From the NCBI GenBank assembly GCA_003344405.1, contig NOWV01000030.1, forward strand, positions 372,001-436,000: a stretch of DNA of 64,000 bases, given 5' to 3'. This stretch comes from Trichoplax sp. H2 (lineage: Eukaryota > Placozoa > Uniplacotomia > Trichoplacea). Within the stretch, counting starts at the first letter, position 1; the number at the start of each line of letters is the position of its first letter. The notes below the pieces were generated by a model. It was not told the origin of the DNA. It saw only the letters and a list, made by a program, of their open reading frames with translations, and made no database searches. The position numbers and the translations under genes were made by a program. This document shows positions 12,061 to 24,714 of the stretch, one piece after another.

Positions 12061-15000
12061 TAAGATTCTCATGAAAATAACTTATCATAAAAGTTGCGTC
12101 GTTAGATCAATATTTAACATAGATCTCGAAATAGGATAGAATTTGTGCTCTAAGTCATAGCCTTATTAATACCAGTGAAGGCTTATGCATTATATTAGTG
12201 CGCTATCTACGGCCGCAGTGTGCTTTTATTATGAACATAATGTATAAATGAAATAGTCTATCGCATAATTTTTTACTGTAATCCACGGTTAACTTTATGA
12301 ACAAGATCAGAGTTTATCTTTCCATAAGTAAGAAGCATCAGAATTGCCTTTACTACTTGTAATGCCTACGCAATAATCATTGCACCAAATATCAACTAAT
12401 ATCATTTTCTTACTGGAATTGTGCTGATCTCCGAAGATTCATTTAGGGCAATTTTTGTGCATATAGGAAATTAGGGCATACTAATCTTAGATCTATTATT
12501 CATCCTGCACAAAATTACCTCACCGCTGTAAAATGTACAGAATGTTCCGTTGCTCTTATTATTTTAATGATATCATGGCAATATGGATTGGAATTGGAAA
12601 GTACGGTATCACACTTGAATACACCAATTATTTGTATTCAATTCAAGTTAACAGTCCAACTCTGGATGTGATAAAATAAGGATAGTTATTTACTTAGCCT
12701 AGATTGATACTATTATTTTAATAGAAAGTATCTTATGGGTGGATATGCATACGTAAGCCATGATGCAATAAGTAAAGATTTTATAGGAGTATTGCGCTAG
12801 GCTATACTATTACAAAGTAATCATAGTCTTAATTCATACAGTGACTAAAAATATGTCTTGCTTACGTGACTGATAGTGAATCTTATTCCTACATTGTATA
12901 AATTAGCCTCAAATTTAGCCTGAAAAAGATTAACTCCTACCATCACCGTAACTAGATGTACTGTAAATATTTTATGCGCAGTTTGTAAAACTATACTTAT
13001 CCTTATTACGACTAGACATTACTTAATATTTTTCATCCGATTGTCTGATGAGATGAAATCTATAAACTTAAAATTTTACTTTACTCTACAAGTTTAACGG
13101 TAAAAAATGTAGCTATAGTATCAGTCAAAATAGGAACATAAATCGCAATAAGTACAAGAAATGCTCCTAAAGTTTTCAAATTCAGTAACTGAATTGTTAT
13201 TATTATTTCTATCGTGCTCGAAATTTTTGTACGTGATTGATCTATCTAAAGTAAATGATACGCATTTGAAGTTATTATTGCCGGCTACCATTGCAAGTTC
13301 TCGATAGAATGATTAGGGAAATATTGCTTCATGTTATTTACTCTGGAAAAAGCAATGGATTAGTTTCTTCTACTGCAAATATTACCGAAATCTAGTGTAT
13401 TGTATCAATGAGGAATCAGCTCATTATCGCCTAAGAAAGTCGAGAAATAGACACATTATGTTTATTTATATAAGGTCGATTTAAACTGAATTACTTTGAA
13501 AGGTCGTGGAGTTCGAACGAATATCCATATATGTTCAAATGTAAACTGGACTGGGGAATCAGGCGACTACCATATAAATAGTTCCAACATCTGTCTTATG
13601 AAAATTTATCCAGTCTTTACATCTTGATTCAATTCAATTTTTACTCACATTTAATTTAACAAGAATTTGTCTCTGTCGTACTTAAAATTATCATTTATCA
13701 GTTCCATAATGTGAAATTGATCATCCTTCTTTAGTTACGGTATTCGTTGGAATAAGTTAGAAAGCAATTAATTGACATATGGAATATTACTTTTTTTGCA
13801 TACTTTATGCACAGTTATGATGAAGTGATATGATTTATTTTTATTAATGCATATCCAATACTTTACGAGCTTGCCTAGAAATTTATTTCTATTTTATTGA
13901 CATTACATCTGAATTATTGTTTACTTTGCCTTACGATTGAAATGCAGTTTAGATGTCAGATCGACTTTGGATAGCTTCAAGCTATTTTAGATTTTGAGCT
14001 TATAGAGATGACCTTAAATATTCTAAAAGGACAAATGGTTTTACTAGTAAATAATGTAATCTTAATTATTGATGTTTCCCATAAATTGGGTTTTGCACCA
14101 CAATGTAAATTAACTAATGGTGAAATTTATTTGCAATACGGTTTGCTTCAGAATAATTGTACACTTACGTAACAAAACGCATCTAAAATCAGGTAGACGA
14201 AGCTTTATTTTGAAACCTACAGTACTAACATATGCATTACTTTGACTGAATGAGATCATTTGCTTAGCTATACTGCCCTAGAGATGTTGCTACCTACTGA
14301 AATGGTAGTGAACAGTAGCCATAAATTCTATTTTGCAGTCCATATCAAAATTGTCAGTACAATTTCTATGTACGAATAGGTTTAGGAACCAGTACGAATC
14401 ATGGCCGGATTACAGATATTGGCCATAGAGTCGCTATATATAATTTGTAAGTCCAATCAGTTTTAGCAGGAAATTTGTATGTATTGATCACCCTCTATCA
14501 TCATAGATGCTTTTTGTTTTTATATACGATGTAAGCATAATCGAGAACATCTATAAATTCTTCACATCCTGCTTGAATAATGGCTAGAAATTGGCATGTA
14601 ATAAAGATTGCAATGACATCATTTATGATAGACTCACATAAATTCAAAAATACACAGAACAGAATACCGCTCAGGAGGAAATTCTCGATTAGTAGTATCT
14701 TAAACTTTGATATAATAATATCAAATTAAAGATTCCTCCATGATTCATTATCAAAATAAACGGTGTGAAAAAATTTTGGCTGTCGCAGATTGAATACCTT
14801 ATCATCTTACTGATAGTGTATAACAAGTGCAGACGTGTTAAATCACATTTCAGTTTAGGCGTGCATGTCATTAACAATTCAATTTTTGCAGTGCATTTGT
14901 CATCTAGGTAGGTTTCAAATGTATAAGATTATTCTGGAAATGGATTGTTATGGTAAACATTCTAATTTTAGAATGTAGGAGGTCTTTCTTGGCATGGATC

Positions 15001-15120
15001 CTAGCGATAGCTATAAATATCTTACAGAAGTAATCCATCCTTAGAATATTGATTGCTGAACTAGATTGTACTCGTTTCTCAGATAAGGTCATTCTAAACT
15101 ACTATTGGATATCTAAAGTT

Positions 15121-15127
15121 TATAAAG
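15121..15127 (+). promoter_or_regulatory. Candidate TATA box of CLCA copy A
   Basis: TATAAAG lies 76 nt before the ATG at 15203. An initiator-like TCATTC sits about 33-35 nt downstream of it, around 15154-15160, which is the usual TATA-to-start spacing. This is sequence-only evidence, and an equivalent box is not evident before CLCA copy B. Confidence 0.35.
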
Positions 15128-15202
15128 TCTTTGCATATTCTGTTAGATTTTTAGTCATTCAATCGTGAGTTACATTAGATCATCCAATTTCCTACCGTGA
15201 CA

Positions 15203-18200
15203 ATGGTTCGATTTTGTTTCCTGATAGCGGCAATACTATGTTGTGGCTTCCATCAAGCGATGGGCATTGTCCAATTGACTAATAATGGATATGAAGGTGT
15301 CGTTATTGGCATTAGCGATTCAGTAAGTGAAAGCCAGTTTCCGGATTTATTAGATCAAATTCAAAGTACGTTTAATAAATCCTCATCAAAGATATATACA
15401 GCATTTCGACGCCGTGCCTTCTTTCGACATATTACAATTATAATTCCCCGATCATGGAAGAATAGTATTAAGTACAAACCAGCGACCAAACAATCTTTCC
15501 ATACCGCTGATTTTCGAATTGAACATACTAAAGCAAGTAGTAATGAAAAATGTTCCGATCGGGCCATGGTTAGAACGATTGGTGCCTATCAGTGCGGAGA
15601 ACCGAATGACTATGTTCTGCTGACCCCCAATAGCTTTTGTCCAAGCAATTGGGCGTCTCGATTTCTGGATAAAAATATCGTCCGTCAATGGGCTCGCTAT
15701 CGTTATGGAATCTATGATGAAGAAAGCAAAGGGACCAAGCTAACATATCTGAGTGAGTTATTAACTTATCATCTTTGAGATGAGTGATTATAAATTTCTT
15801 CTTTGTTAACTGTAAGATACAGCTAATTTATCGCACGAATTATTAGTATTTAATTAAGTATACATAATTAGACACTAGACAGGTATCACCAACATTCATG
15901 TTAGTTTAGAAGTAGGTGGCTATATATCTGATTTTATTGACCTATTTTCAAATGGTAAGAGTTGATGTTAATATTATCTACTGACTTGAGTAAAAAGTGA
16001 CGGTACTGAATGCGGCAGTTTAAGGCATGAGATCAGAATTTAAAAGTTTAATTTGCAAATAAAAAGTGCCGATATTTAACTTTCTACATTAAAGCAATAT
16101 TTGAGACAACTTTTAATTTAAAAGCTTAGTTTCGAAGCTATTTTAATACCCGAAATTAGCTGCAACAGCTTAAGAATTAACATGGTAATATTGTAACCTA
16201 TTTAAGATATCATATAATCTAGTCTTACTAAGCATGTTAATTCTTGGTTAAGATAAATAATAGTTTAATGATCTCAATAAACTGCATCTGATTTATCTGT
16301 AAAATCTAACCACAACCAATTTTCGATTTTTGTAGAACACCAACAGCTACTTCATTAGCATTATAGCATTTTAATCTACTTAAGTTAATTCTTTAAAGTA
16401 GTCTTAATAAGTATGTTAATCCTTGCTTAAGATAAAAGATAGTTTCATAATCTCAACATCTAGCCTTACATTGCATTAAATAAGCCTGGATAAATTAAAT
16501 GATGATTCCGTATGCTTGATTTTAAGTGAATACTACGTATAAACGCAATTATAGCTAAATTAATGATTACAATGAGCTGAGTAGCTATTTGAAATATTGA
16601 CTTCAGTTTTAATATGACGTATGAATTTAACTACGAACTAACTTTGCCTTAAGATTAATTATTTACCTACATGCTCCCTATTTGCTAACATTTACACAAT
16701 GAGTTAATCCGCAGATAAAGGAAATTACAATTTCATGGTTTTACTTTAATGATTTGTTTAGCCACTCTCTCTTAGTTATAAATTATGATTCATTTTAAAA
16801 TGAATAGATTCTTGCAGGCCCTGTTTAAGATCACCTTTTTCAGGGACTGATACTGTCCGTGTGGTTTTAATTTAGAAGCAGATAAATTATTTTTCAAGTG
16901 ATCTTAAATGAGCTCTTATTTTATCATCAACAGATTCTCAAACCAGTCAATATGAACCTGTTAAGTGTTCTTCTTCACTCAAAGTTGATATTGTGCGAGG
17001 TTTTAATACAAAATGTAGCATTAATCCAAATAGTGGCTCTGTTCATTTTCTTTGCCGACCCCGAGTTGGTCGCCCACCTATAGCCGCAGGTTCCATCATG
17101 TATGAGTACCGAATGGACGGGGTAAGTTAAATCTTATCAATAAAGATTTATAAGGTGTGCTTTCCAATAAAACTTACTACTGTATCATCAGCATCAATTT
17201 ATGTTCAATTGGCTACAGGAACTAACCAATTTTGGATTTATATCTTCTTTGTATTGACGTTTTTTCTTAATATTCGTAGCTTGAACATTTTTGTGATGAC
17301 GGAGGAGCTGATGAACAAAATGCCATGACACGCCATAATTCGTTGCCTCCAACTTCTCAAAATATTAATTGCGATGGAGAAAGCACGTGGACAGTTATTA
17401 AACGCCATCAAGATTTTACCAATCAAAATCGGCCTGCTAGGATTAAAAATACAGCGCCGATATTTCGATTTGTAAAGGCAATGCCAGTACGTATTGTTAT
17501 GGTTTTGGATAAATCTGGCAGCATGAGGGGCAGTAATTTGCAGCAACTAATACAAGCAGCAACAAATGTTATTTTGCAATTGGGACAAATTGATGGATCT
17601 ATAGGTAATGAGTTAATATGGTAGTTAAAAATCGAAAATGTTGATGGCAACCTAAATGAATATTACATTAGTAATAGACTACTAAGTTTTTATAAAGATT
17701 TTAGTAGTCCATGCATTAGTATTGCATTCTAGTTATAGAATGATCGAATATTATTATCGAGTCAATCCAATGTAATGCAAGTTTGGATTTTATTTTTTAA
17801 TGTATTGTAAAAAATTTCACGTTTTAATTGATAGGCAGTTGTAATATATTGTAGAACTGGATTATTGAGGCCATATTTACATTACGACCACGTTTAATAT
17901 AATGATAAACAGAGTTATTAGAATTAGAACTAATTTAATAAAATTACACCGTTATTACTTTGGATACCCTTTATTACTGTAAAGTAATTAAGTCATGTTA
18001 TCAGTGGAGTTATTTCAGAATAATTGAATTCTGTTCACAAGTACAAGTAAATTAAACGATTATTTTAGTATTCGAAAACTCTGTTGCAAAAGCCCCCATT
18101 TTGTTGAGTTATTCTAATAACATTCTGTTTATATTTTAATTAACTGGTAGGAATTATAATATTTAGTACATCTGCAACAGTCACTTGCCCGCTTATGGCT

Positions 18201-21200
18201 GTTAATAACGATCAAGACAAGAATAAATTAATTGGCTGCTTACCACCAGAAGCATCAGGAGGAACTAGCATTGGTAGTGGTATACTCAAAGGCATTGAGG
18301 TAATGTAGTTAAATTTAATATTCTATTTTCCTTGAAATATCCAATCGAGGATAATGATGACTAGTTAGATTAGTATTAGTTAAAAATTCTTCAGTGACTC
18401 CTGATTTTAATAAGAGAATGCTAGTTTTTGTAAATAGTGAGAATGATGACAGATTGCTATATATATAAATCTTTATTAATATTTATTCAAGTCTGACTAA
18501 ACGGCTGCTGCTATTAAATGTTGATTATACCATGCAGTATTAACTGAATAAGGCATATAGGAGTGCTAATATATCATTTATTGAACGGATGAATGTATTT
18601 TTTTGGACTATTCTATTAGAACATTCTATTCTTATACTATACTAGTATTGATTTAAAATTTATAGTATTTTACACTTAAAAATATAGCAGATGTATTTCC
18701 ATAATGACCAATTTGTTCATATATTTTGCTATAGCTTTTACTAGGTTCAGTAGGTGAGCAAAAACCAAGTGGTGGCCATTTAATCGTTATGAGTGATGGC
18801 CAAGAAAATGCTAATCCTCGTATTAAAGATGTAATGAGTAATATTACCGAAAATGATGTTGTTGTTACAAGTATATCATTTGGACAATCTGCATCCAAAG
18901 TTCTTGAAGATTTGGCAAAATCAACTGGTGGTTCATCTTATTTTGCTTCCACTAATGGTACCTTAACATTAATGAATGCGTTTACTGCCATCATAAGCAA
19001 TTTAGTTGGGCCGAGTAGTATCAAAGTGACGACACCGATTCAGGTAAATTCTACGGTTAGGGTAATAAATCGCTTTACTAATATTAATGTATGGAAACAT
19101 TTACTAGCTACGTTTGGATTGTTTGACTGAAGTAGCATAGTGTACTATATGGAGTTTTTTAACAGTAGAGAGATATTTAATTAATTAATATCAGTTATTA
19201 TTAAACGAATATAAAAAAGAATTACTATCAATAAATGATTAAAAGGATCGTATTTATGCTATTAGCCTAGGAAGAATCTATTTTACTGTTGTATTGCTTT
19301 TGTAAGAAGATGTAGTTTTTTAATTGTTTCTGTCTTTTAGGTGTATAGTAGAGAAATTTATGCAAAACCTGGTGAATCGTTTCAAGATTTTGTTCTAGTT
19401 GATCCATCGGTGGGAGACAACTCGCAATTTACCTTTACTTGGCAATTGCGTGAGGTCGATGTTGTTCTAACTTCTCCATCAGGGAATAGCTATACTTCTA
19501 CCTCACCGGAATATATCATTTACAAACAGCAAAAATTAGTTAGAATTATAATACCAAAAGCTGAGGTAAAAGAAAAATTATTTTTAGATACTTTAATATA
19601 AGGTTGAGGAATAAGACCATACTAAGATCTTTTTACTAGATTATGCAATTCATATAGCATTATGTATGATGCTTATTTCTCAAATATTTTCTTCTACACC
19701 GAATGGATACTATTGTTCATCGCTATACATTTAATTTACTGCTTATCGTATTCATTCTGGCTTACGGAAGTTATGTTCTAATTTCTAGAATGGAAGATGG
19801 GAATACACTATTACAGATAAAACATCCAAGCGAAGAAGAGCTGTACGAGCTACTGGCCAATCCCAAAGTATTAGTATTACAGCATCGGCATCACCTAAAG
19901 TTGAAAATAGTAGCGATGATTCACTTATTTCTACAGGAGTCGTTATTATTGAAGTAAGGCTTAGTAAAGAGAAAATTCAATATCCAAGTGTGGTAAGCCA
20001 CCTATGTTTTAGCCTAGATAAATACTAAATGCGGCATACTCGCGCCATAAAATGAATTTAATCGTATTGATTTAAAGTACTCAATCGAGCATATTTTTTA
20101 TCGTAGCCTATCGTTTATGTTGAAGTCAAACTTGGCCATTTAGCCATATTGAATTGTTCAGCGAGAGTAAAAGTAACAGTACCAAATCTTTCTAAAGATT
20201 ACTTCTTCCAAGCAAGAGATGATGGTGCCGGTAATAATATGATTTTAGGGGTTACTCTTGGTTATAGTTTACATTTTGAAATGATTGATGATGGTGCTTT
20301 AGTATTCGATTTTTAATCCTTATATAAAATTTTATTAACAGGCGCAGATATTGTAGCCAATGATGGAATTTATTCCGCTTATATGACAAATTTTGATGGC
20401 AATGGGCGTTATGCTTTACTTGGGATGGCTGACACAAATGCAAATCAATCCTATGTTGACACAGATTATATTTTTGGAGTTGGTAGAGCGATAGATGATC
20501 GTCAAGTAGATACCAATGCTACATCGTCAGAAAGGCAGATGGAATATTTATACGCATTTTCTAGAGTGAAATCAGGTCCTTTATTGGAAGTTTCAAATTA
20601 TCAACTAGGTATATCTTATTAGTTAATTATTATTGCAGGTATACGTGTCTGTGTCTTTCAAGTACGGTATCTAGGCTACCTGTCTAACTGAAATGAGTTG
20701 AGATTACATATGGACTGTTTCAAATACTTTATTTCTATAATTTATCATCTTGATGAACATTTTACACTTGTATTGATTGTAAATTAAATTCATAGACAGA
20801 GATCAATTACCACCTGCTCGTGTGCACGATGTTATTGTAGCTGAAACTATATCTAAAAATAAGAGTGTAATATTAAAGTGGACTGCACCAGGCAATGATT
20901 TGGATAAAGGCACAGGTAGATTTATGATGTTATAACATTATACGTCAATTACACGGTGTTAACATCTAATCCTTTGCTGTAAATTTAAATTTCTTTTTTC
21001 GAAATAGCCAAAGGCTATGAAATTCGATATTCTAGTACAGGATTAAGCATCATGAACTTTAGAAAGAATTTTACCTATGGCCAAATTGCGGTCTTTCAAT
21101 CAGTTTTTGCAATACCGAATGCAACCAATGCCACAAAACCTAAACCAGCTGGTTCAACCGAACAAATGATAGTTACCTTGGATGATGCTGAATATGGAAA

Positions 21201-23996
21201 CACTTATGCACTTGGCTTAATAGCTTATGATGACAATATGAAATCGAAAGTATCGAATTATGTCTACACAATCTTTCAACATGTGTTTCAACCCTTTGAT
21301 TTCCATGTTAAAATCGATCATCATCATCTTGGCATCATGATAATAAGTTGGAAAATAGCTTGTAATAGTTGTGCTACTGGCATTGGTGAGTAATTAACTA
21401 CCGGTACTTTTAAAAATGTCATCTTAAAGTGTGACAATTTGTAATATGAGAGGTATTGCGTATATTTTAAAGTAAATTCTGAAGATAGTTTTGCGGTGAA
21501 TGAGAATTTCACAGATAATTTTATGTATTAATCGATACTATTTCTATTGACAAATTTTACATTCGTATTTCATGTTATTTTTTAACTGAGTCTAAATGTT
21601 ATTCATTTCATACCGGTAAAGTATTTAATAGTTGATAAACTATAAAATTATTGGTACAATAGGAAGGTTTAAGAATAGTGATTGGCATCTTTTTAACTTA
21701 AACTTTTTCAATTCTACTATAGCTCCTATTGGTTATGAAATACAATATAGCACTGATCAAGAAGACTTAAGTGAAGAAGTTATAGCAGGACAAATTATCA
21801 CTCAAGATCAAATAATTGATCATAAAACAGTAACTGTGGATTCTTCATCTGATGTGTTGCATGAATATACTATCAAAATGAGAAAATATCAGTATTCACG
21901 TCCTTATTACTTTGCTGTTCGTGGATATGATAATTACCGTTACTATTCGAATTATTCTAATATTGCTGATATAGAATTTTATAAAGTTAAATCTCCGCAA
22001 AATTTAAGAGTTACCTTTATGTCAAATGCCAGTAAAGAAGTGCAATTACAATGGATACTCGATTCATCCAAGAAGGGATTAAGTAAGTTTGGTGATATCT
22101 ATTTCTCCTATAGAATAAGCTAAAGTAAATGTTTACCTATGTTTTGATATTCACAAATACTTTAAAATCTCGAAATAACAGTTTTTATTACCGATTCTAC
22201 GGGTATATTGGAATCTAACCATGAAGTATATTATCTTCTGTACCTTTTATTAAATGAAATTAGCACCAGCAAGATATCAAATTTGTTGGATTGAAGCTAA
22301 TCAGAATAGAGAATCCTGCCGAGCGATATCATCTAATCTACTGCTTAGAGCTGGTGAAGATTTTATCTATCGTTTTAGATTCAGTGAAGCACAATATGGC
22401 AAAATATACGATTTTCGTGTCCGAGCTATTGATATTTTTTATCATATCTCATCGGCGAGTAATTCAGCAAAGGTGGAATTATATTATTTATCGCCTCCTA
22501 CAGACGCTGTAGTCAATATTGTTAGTCATAAGGCGAAAATAATCGATGTCCATTGGAAAGTATTACTAAATGACTTCAAGATATCGACAAGTACGCTAAT
22601 TTTCTAATCAGTCTATCACTGAACTTCTATCGAATATACCTGTTTAATTATGATTTCTAAATGTCTAGTTTTGAATGATATTATTTGAGTAAATTAGACT
22701 GAGCGAAGTAGATTGGTTATAAGATTAGATTATTGTCAATATTGGTAATATTATTATGATTATACTTGTAAGAAAGTATTTTTAACCTCAGATATGCTCG
22801 TATATGAATTTATTAAGTCTAATGTCAACATATTGTAGAGAATCTTGAATACAGCAATTCAATAGTCAAGTTTTAAAATATATTACTTATGAGAATATTA
22901 AACCTAGTATTTGCCTGGTCAAATTCATAATCGATAGCTTAAAGGGTATCTTTTACTTTCGCATATATAGATTGGTGAAATATCTAACTAGAAATTTTTG
23001 TATGTAGCTATTCTATTATGTGACAAATAAGATTAGTAAGATCACTTCTAATGTAAATTTCGTTTAATTTCAATATATTTAGATGCTCGTTATTGCAAAG
23101 TGATAATCAGCAACCAACCTTCATTAAATAATTCATCTACTATCTTGGCTACAGAAATGGCTCAAATTAAAAATGATGGGTTTAAAGGATATCAGGAAAT
23201 GTCTGCTATCTTTCAGTTAATGAAGACCAATGGTTTAAATTACGCTTTCGTAAATTGCTTCGACAAATATCAATTACAATCAACCCTATCAGATCCAATT
23301 GAATTCTCCTTTGAAAAGCTTCATATTACTACACCTTATAACTTGGGTTTAATAGTTAATTCTGATAAGTTAACAGCTACATTAGTGTGGGAAATGACGA
23401 AAGAGAACGCAATTACCGTTCCAGGTAAATTTATTTCAATAATGTCAATACTAACGATGTGTACTTAATCATTATTAACAAACAAAGATAGCATATATAA
23501 TTAATTGATATGGACGATATTTGATACTAATTTACGAGTATCTTGAGCTATAACATAAGCATTTACTAGAAGAAAAATAATGTTGCAACTATTTTTTATT
23601 ATAGCACCTTATTATGAAATACGATATAGCTACGATACCGAGGCCTTTATGAAGGATTTTAATCGTGGGAAGGTCGTTGATGATGATATTATTATCAGGT
23701 TTGAACGAAATATGAAAGATGGACAGAGGACGCGATTGTGCGTTTTCTCGGTAGCTAACTTTGAATATAATCAAACGTTTGCTACTGCGGTTAAATCTTA
23801 TAGCAATAAAATCGCCCAGTCGGGTATTTCTAACTATGACATGGGCATATTAATTAAAAATTCAACTAGGCCTCCAGAGCATGTGCCGTTTGGGAAAAAT
23901 CATTTTGTGATTATCGGTGTTATAGGTGGTGTGATATTGATTGTTGTATTTGCATTAGCGATATATCTATATAAACGTCGAATAGGCGCGATCTAA
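15203..23996 (+). CDS. CLCA-family protein copy A (calcium-activated chloride channel regulator-like), 15 exons, 1419 aa
   Basis: The exons are 15203-15752, 16934-17121, 17280-17604, 18151-18299, 18735-19043, 19341-19565, 19789-19992, 20107-20230, 20342-20608, 20796-20915, 21008-21385, 21723-22082, 22264-22590, 23083-23424 and 23605-23996. All are GT-AG and in phase, summing to 4260 nt. A signal peptide (~1-21) precedes the CLCA N-terminal domain (NNGYEGVVIGI). The family's HEXXH protease motif, usually within HEWAHLRWGVFDEY, reads RQWARYRYGIYDEE (residues 161-174). A shortened Cys region and then a VWA domain follow. The VWA domain has a complete MIDAS: DKSGS at 323, GGTSIGSG, and MSDGQEN. 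Next come the CLCA beta-sandwich (DDGAGADI, DGNGRYALLG), about five FN3-like modules (~781-1375) and a C-terminal transmembrane helix with a YKRR stop. A type I surface protein is inferred. In characterised relatives VWA MIDAS contacts regulate channel subunits; self-cleavage would not be expected here. Confidence 0.93.
16215..16460. repeat. Two-copy direct repeat in CLCA copy A intron 1, period 179 bp
   Basis: AGTCTTACTAAGCATGTTAA from 16221 recurs as AGTCTTAATAAGTATGTTAA from 16400. Both are followed by similar TTAAGATAAA and ATAGTTT..AATCTCAA tracts. It lies entirely within intron 1 and carries no coding sequence. Confidence 0.7.
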
Positions 23997-24031
23997 TACT
24001 CTAGTCTATCGCTTAATACTGTCATCTATAT

Positions 24032-24037
24032 AATAAA
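24032..24037 (+). terminator. Candidate poly(A) signal of CLCA copy A
   Basis: AATAAA lies 36 nt after the stop codon at 23994-23996, a plausible short 3' UTR. The surrounding DNA is AT-rich, so a chance match is possible. Confidence 0.45.
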
Positions 24038-24179
24038 TAATTTATAAGAATAAGAGCTTAGTTCATGGGACAGAAATATTATTCCGCTATCATTTACATA
24101 CTATATAGTAATTGATGACAGTTCTTAAAATATTATTTTAAAAATTTCATTATTTCCATGTGCGCACTATAACGTATCA

Positions 24180-24530
24180 ATATTCAAACTGTTAATTATG
24201 GCTTTGATTCGGTTCATTTTCGATTTTATTATGTGTAATCATTACCTTCTATTTTAAAAAATTCTACTCTCCTCATAGATATTTATTCTAAGTTATAATA
24301 CTTTTGGATCTATAGCTTCACATAAGACGAAGGGTTTATTTCATAAAATATTAATATTCAAACGTTTAGTCATAATTTTTATTCCGTTATTAAGCGATTT
24401 TATTACATATTATTTTTACTTTGTATTCTAAAACAGATTTCTACTCTTCTCATAGAAGTCTATTCTAAGTTACGATACTTTTGGATCTATATGTTAATAT
24501 TAGACGATAAATTTATTTTACATTAGTGTA
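24180..24530. repeat. Two-copy direct repeat downstream of CLCA copy A, period 177 bp
   Basis: TTCTACTCTCCTCATAGA at 24262 recurs as TTCTACTCTTCTCATAGA at 24439. Both are followed by TATTCTAAGTTA.AATACTTTTGGATCTATA-like sequence. The flanks (TTAATATTCAAACGTTTAGT and related) also match. It is non-coding. Confidence 0.75.
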
Positions 24531-24714
24531 AATTAAACGTAAAAGGATTGATTTTATGCTGCATTATCACATAAAGTATATGTAAATAACTGATTTTACG
24601 TACCCCATTTTGTATGATAATTGAATAAATATTTTTTATTATCTCTACCAGATTTTGTCAGTCGTTATGGTGAAATAGGGTTAGTTTTTTTATCAAGAAA
24701 ATTAGGTAGTTCCA

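Larger units (their letters stand above)
9296..15120. other. Long gene-poor interval upstream of both HDAC-like gene and CLCA copy A
   Basis: This is about 5.8 kb of AT-rich DNA between the divergently transcribed HDAC-like gene and the first CLCA gene. No intact multi-exon gene could be assembled. It contains a possible decayed coding stretch (9716-10336) and a 284-bp tandem duplication (11520-12060), listed separately. The rest shows only scattered stops in all frames. Confidence 0.5.

Noticed and set aside
13500-13530. A GTTCGAA-containing patch resembling a tRNA T-arm.
   Set aside because: No matching acceptor, D-arm or anticodon stem could be folded around it. No tRNA, rRNA or snRNA was recognised anywhere in the window.
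15361-15688. Minus-strand frames of 68 and 78 codons under CLCA exon 1.
   Set aside because: Antisense shadows of a strongly conserved coding exon with no independent evidence.
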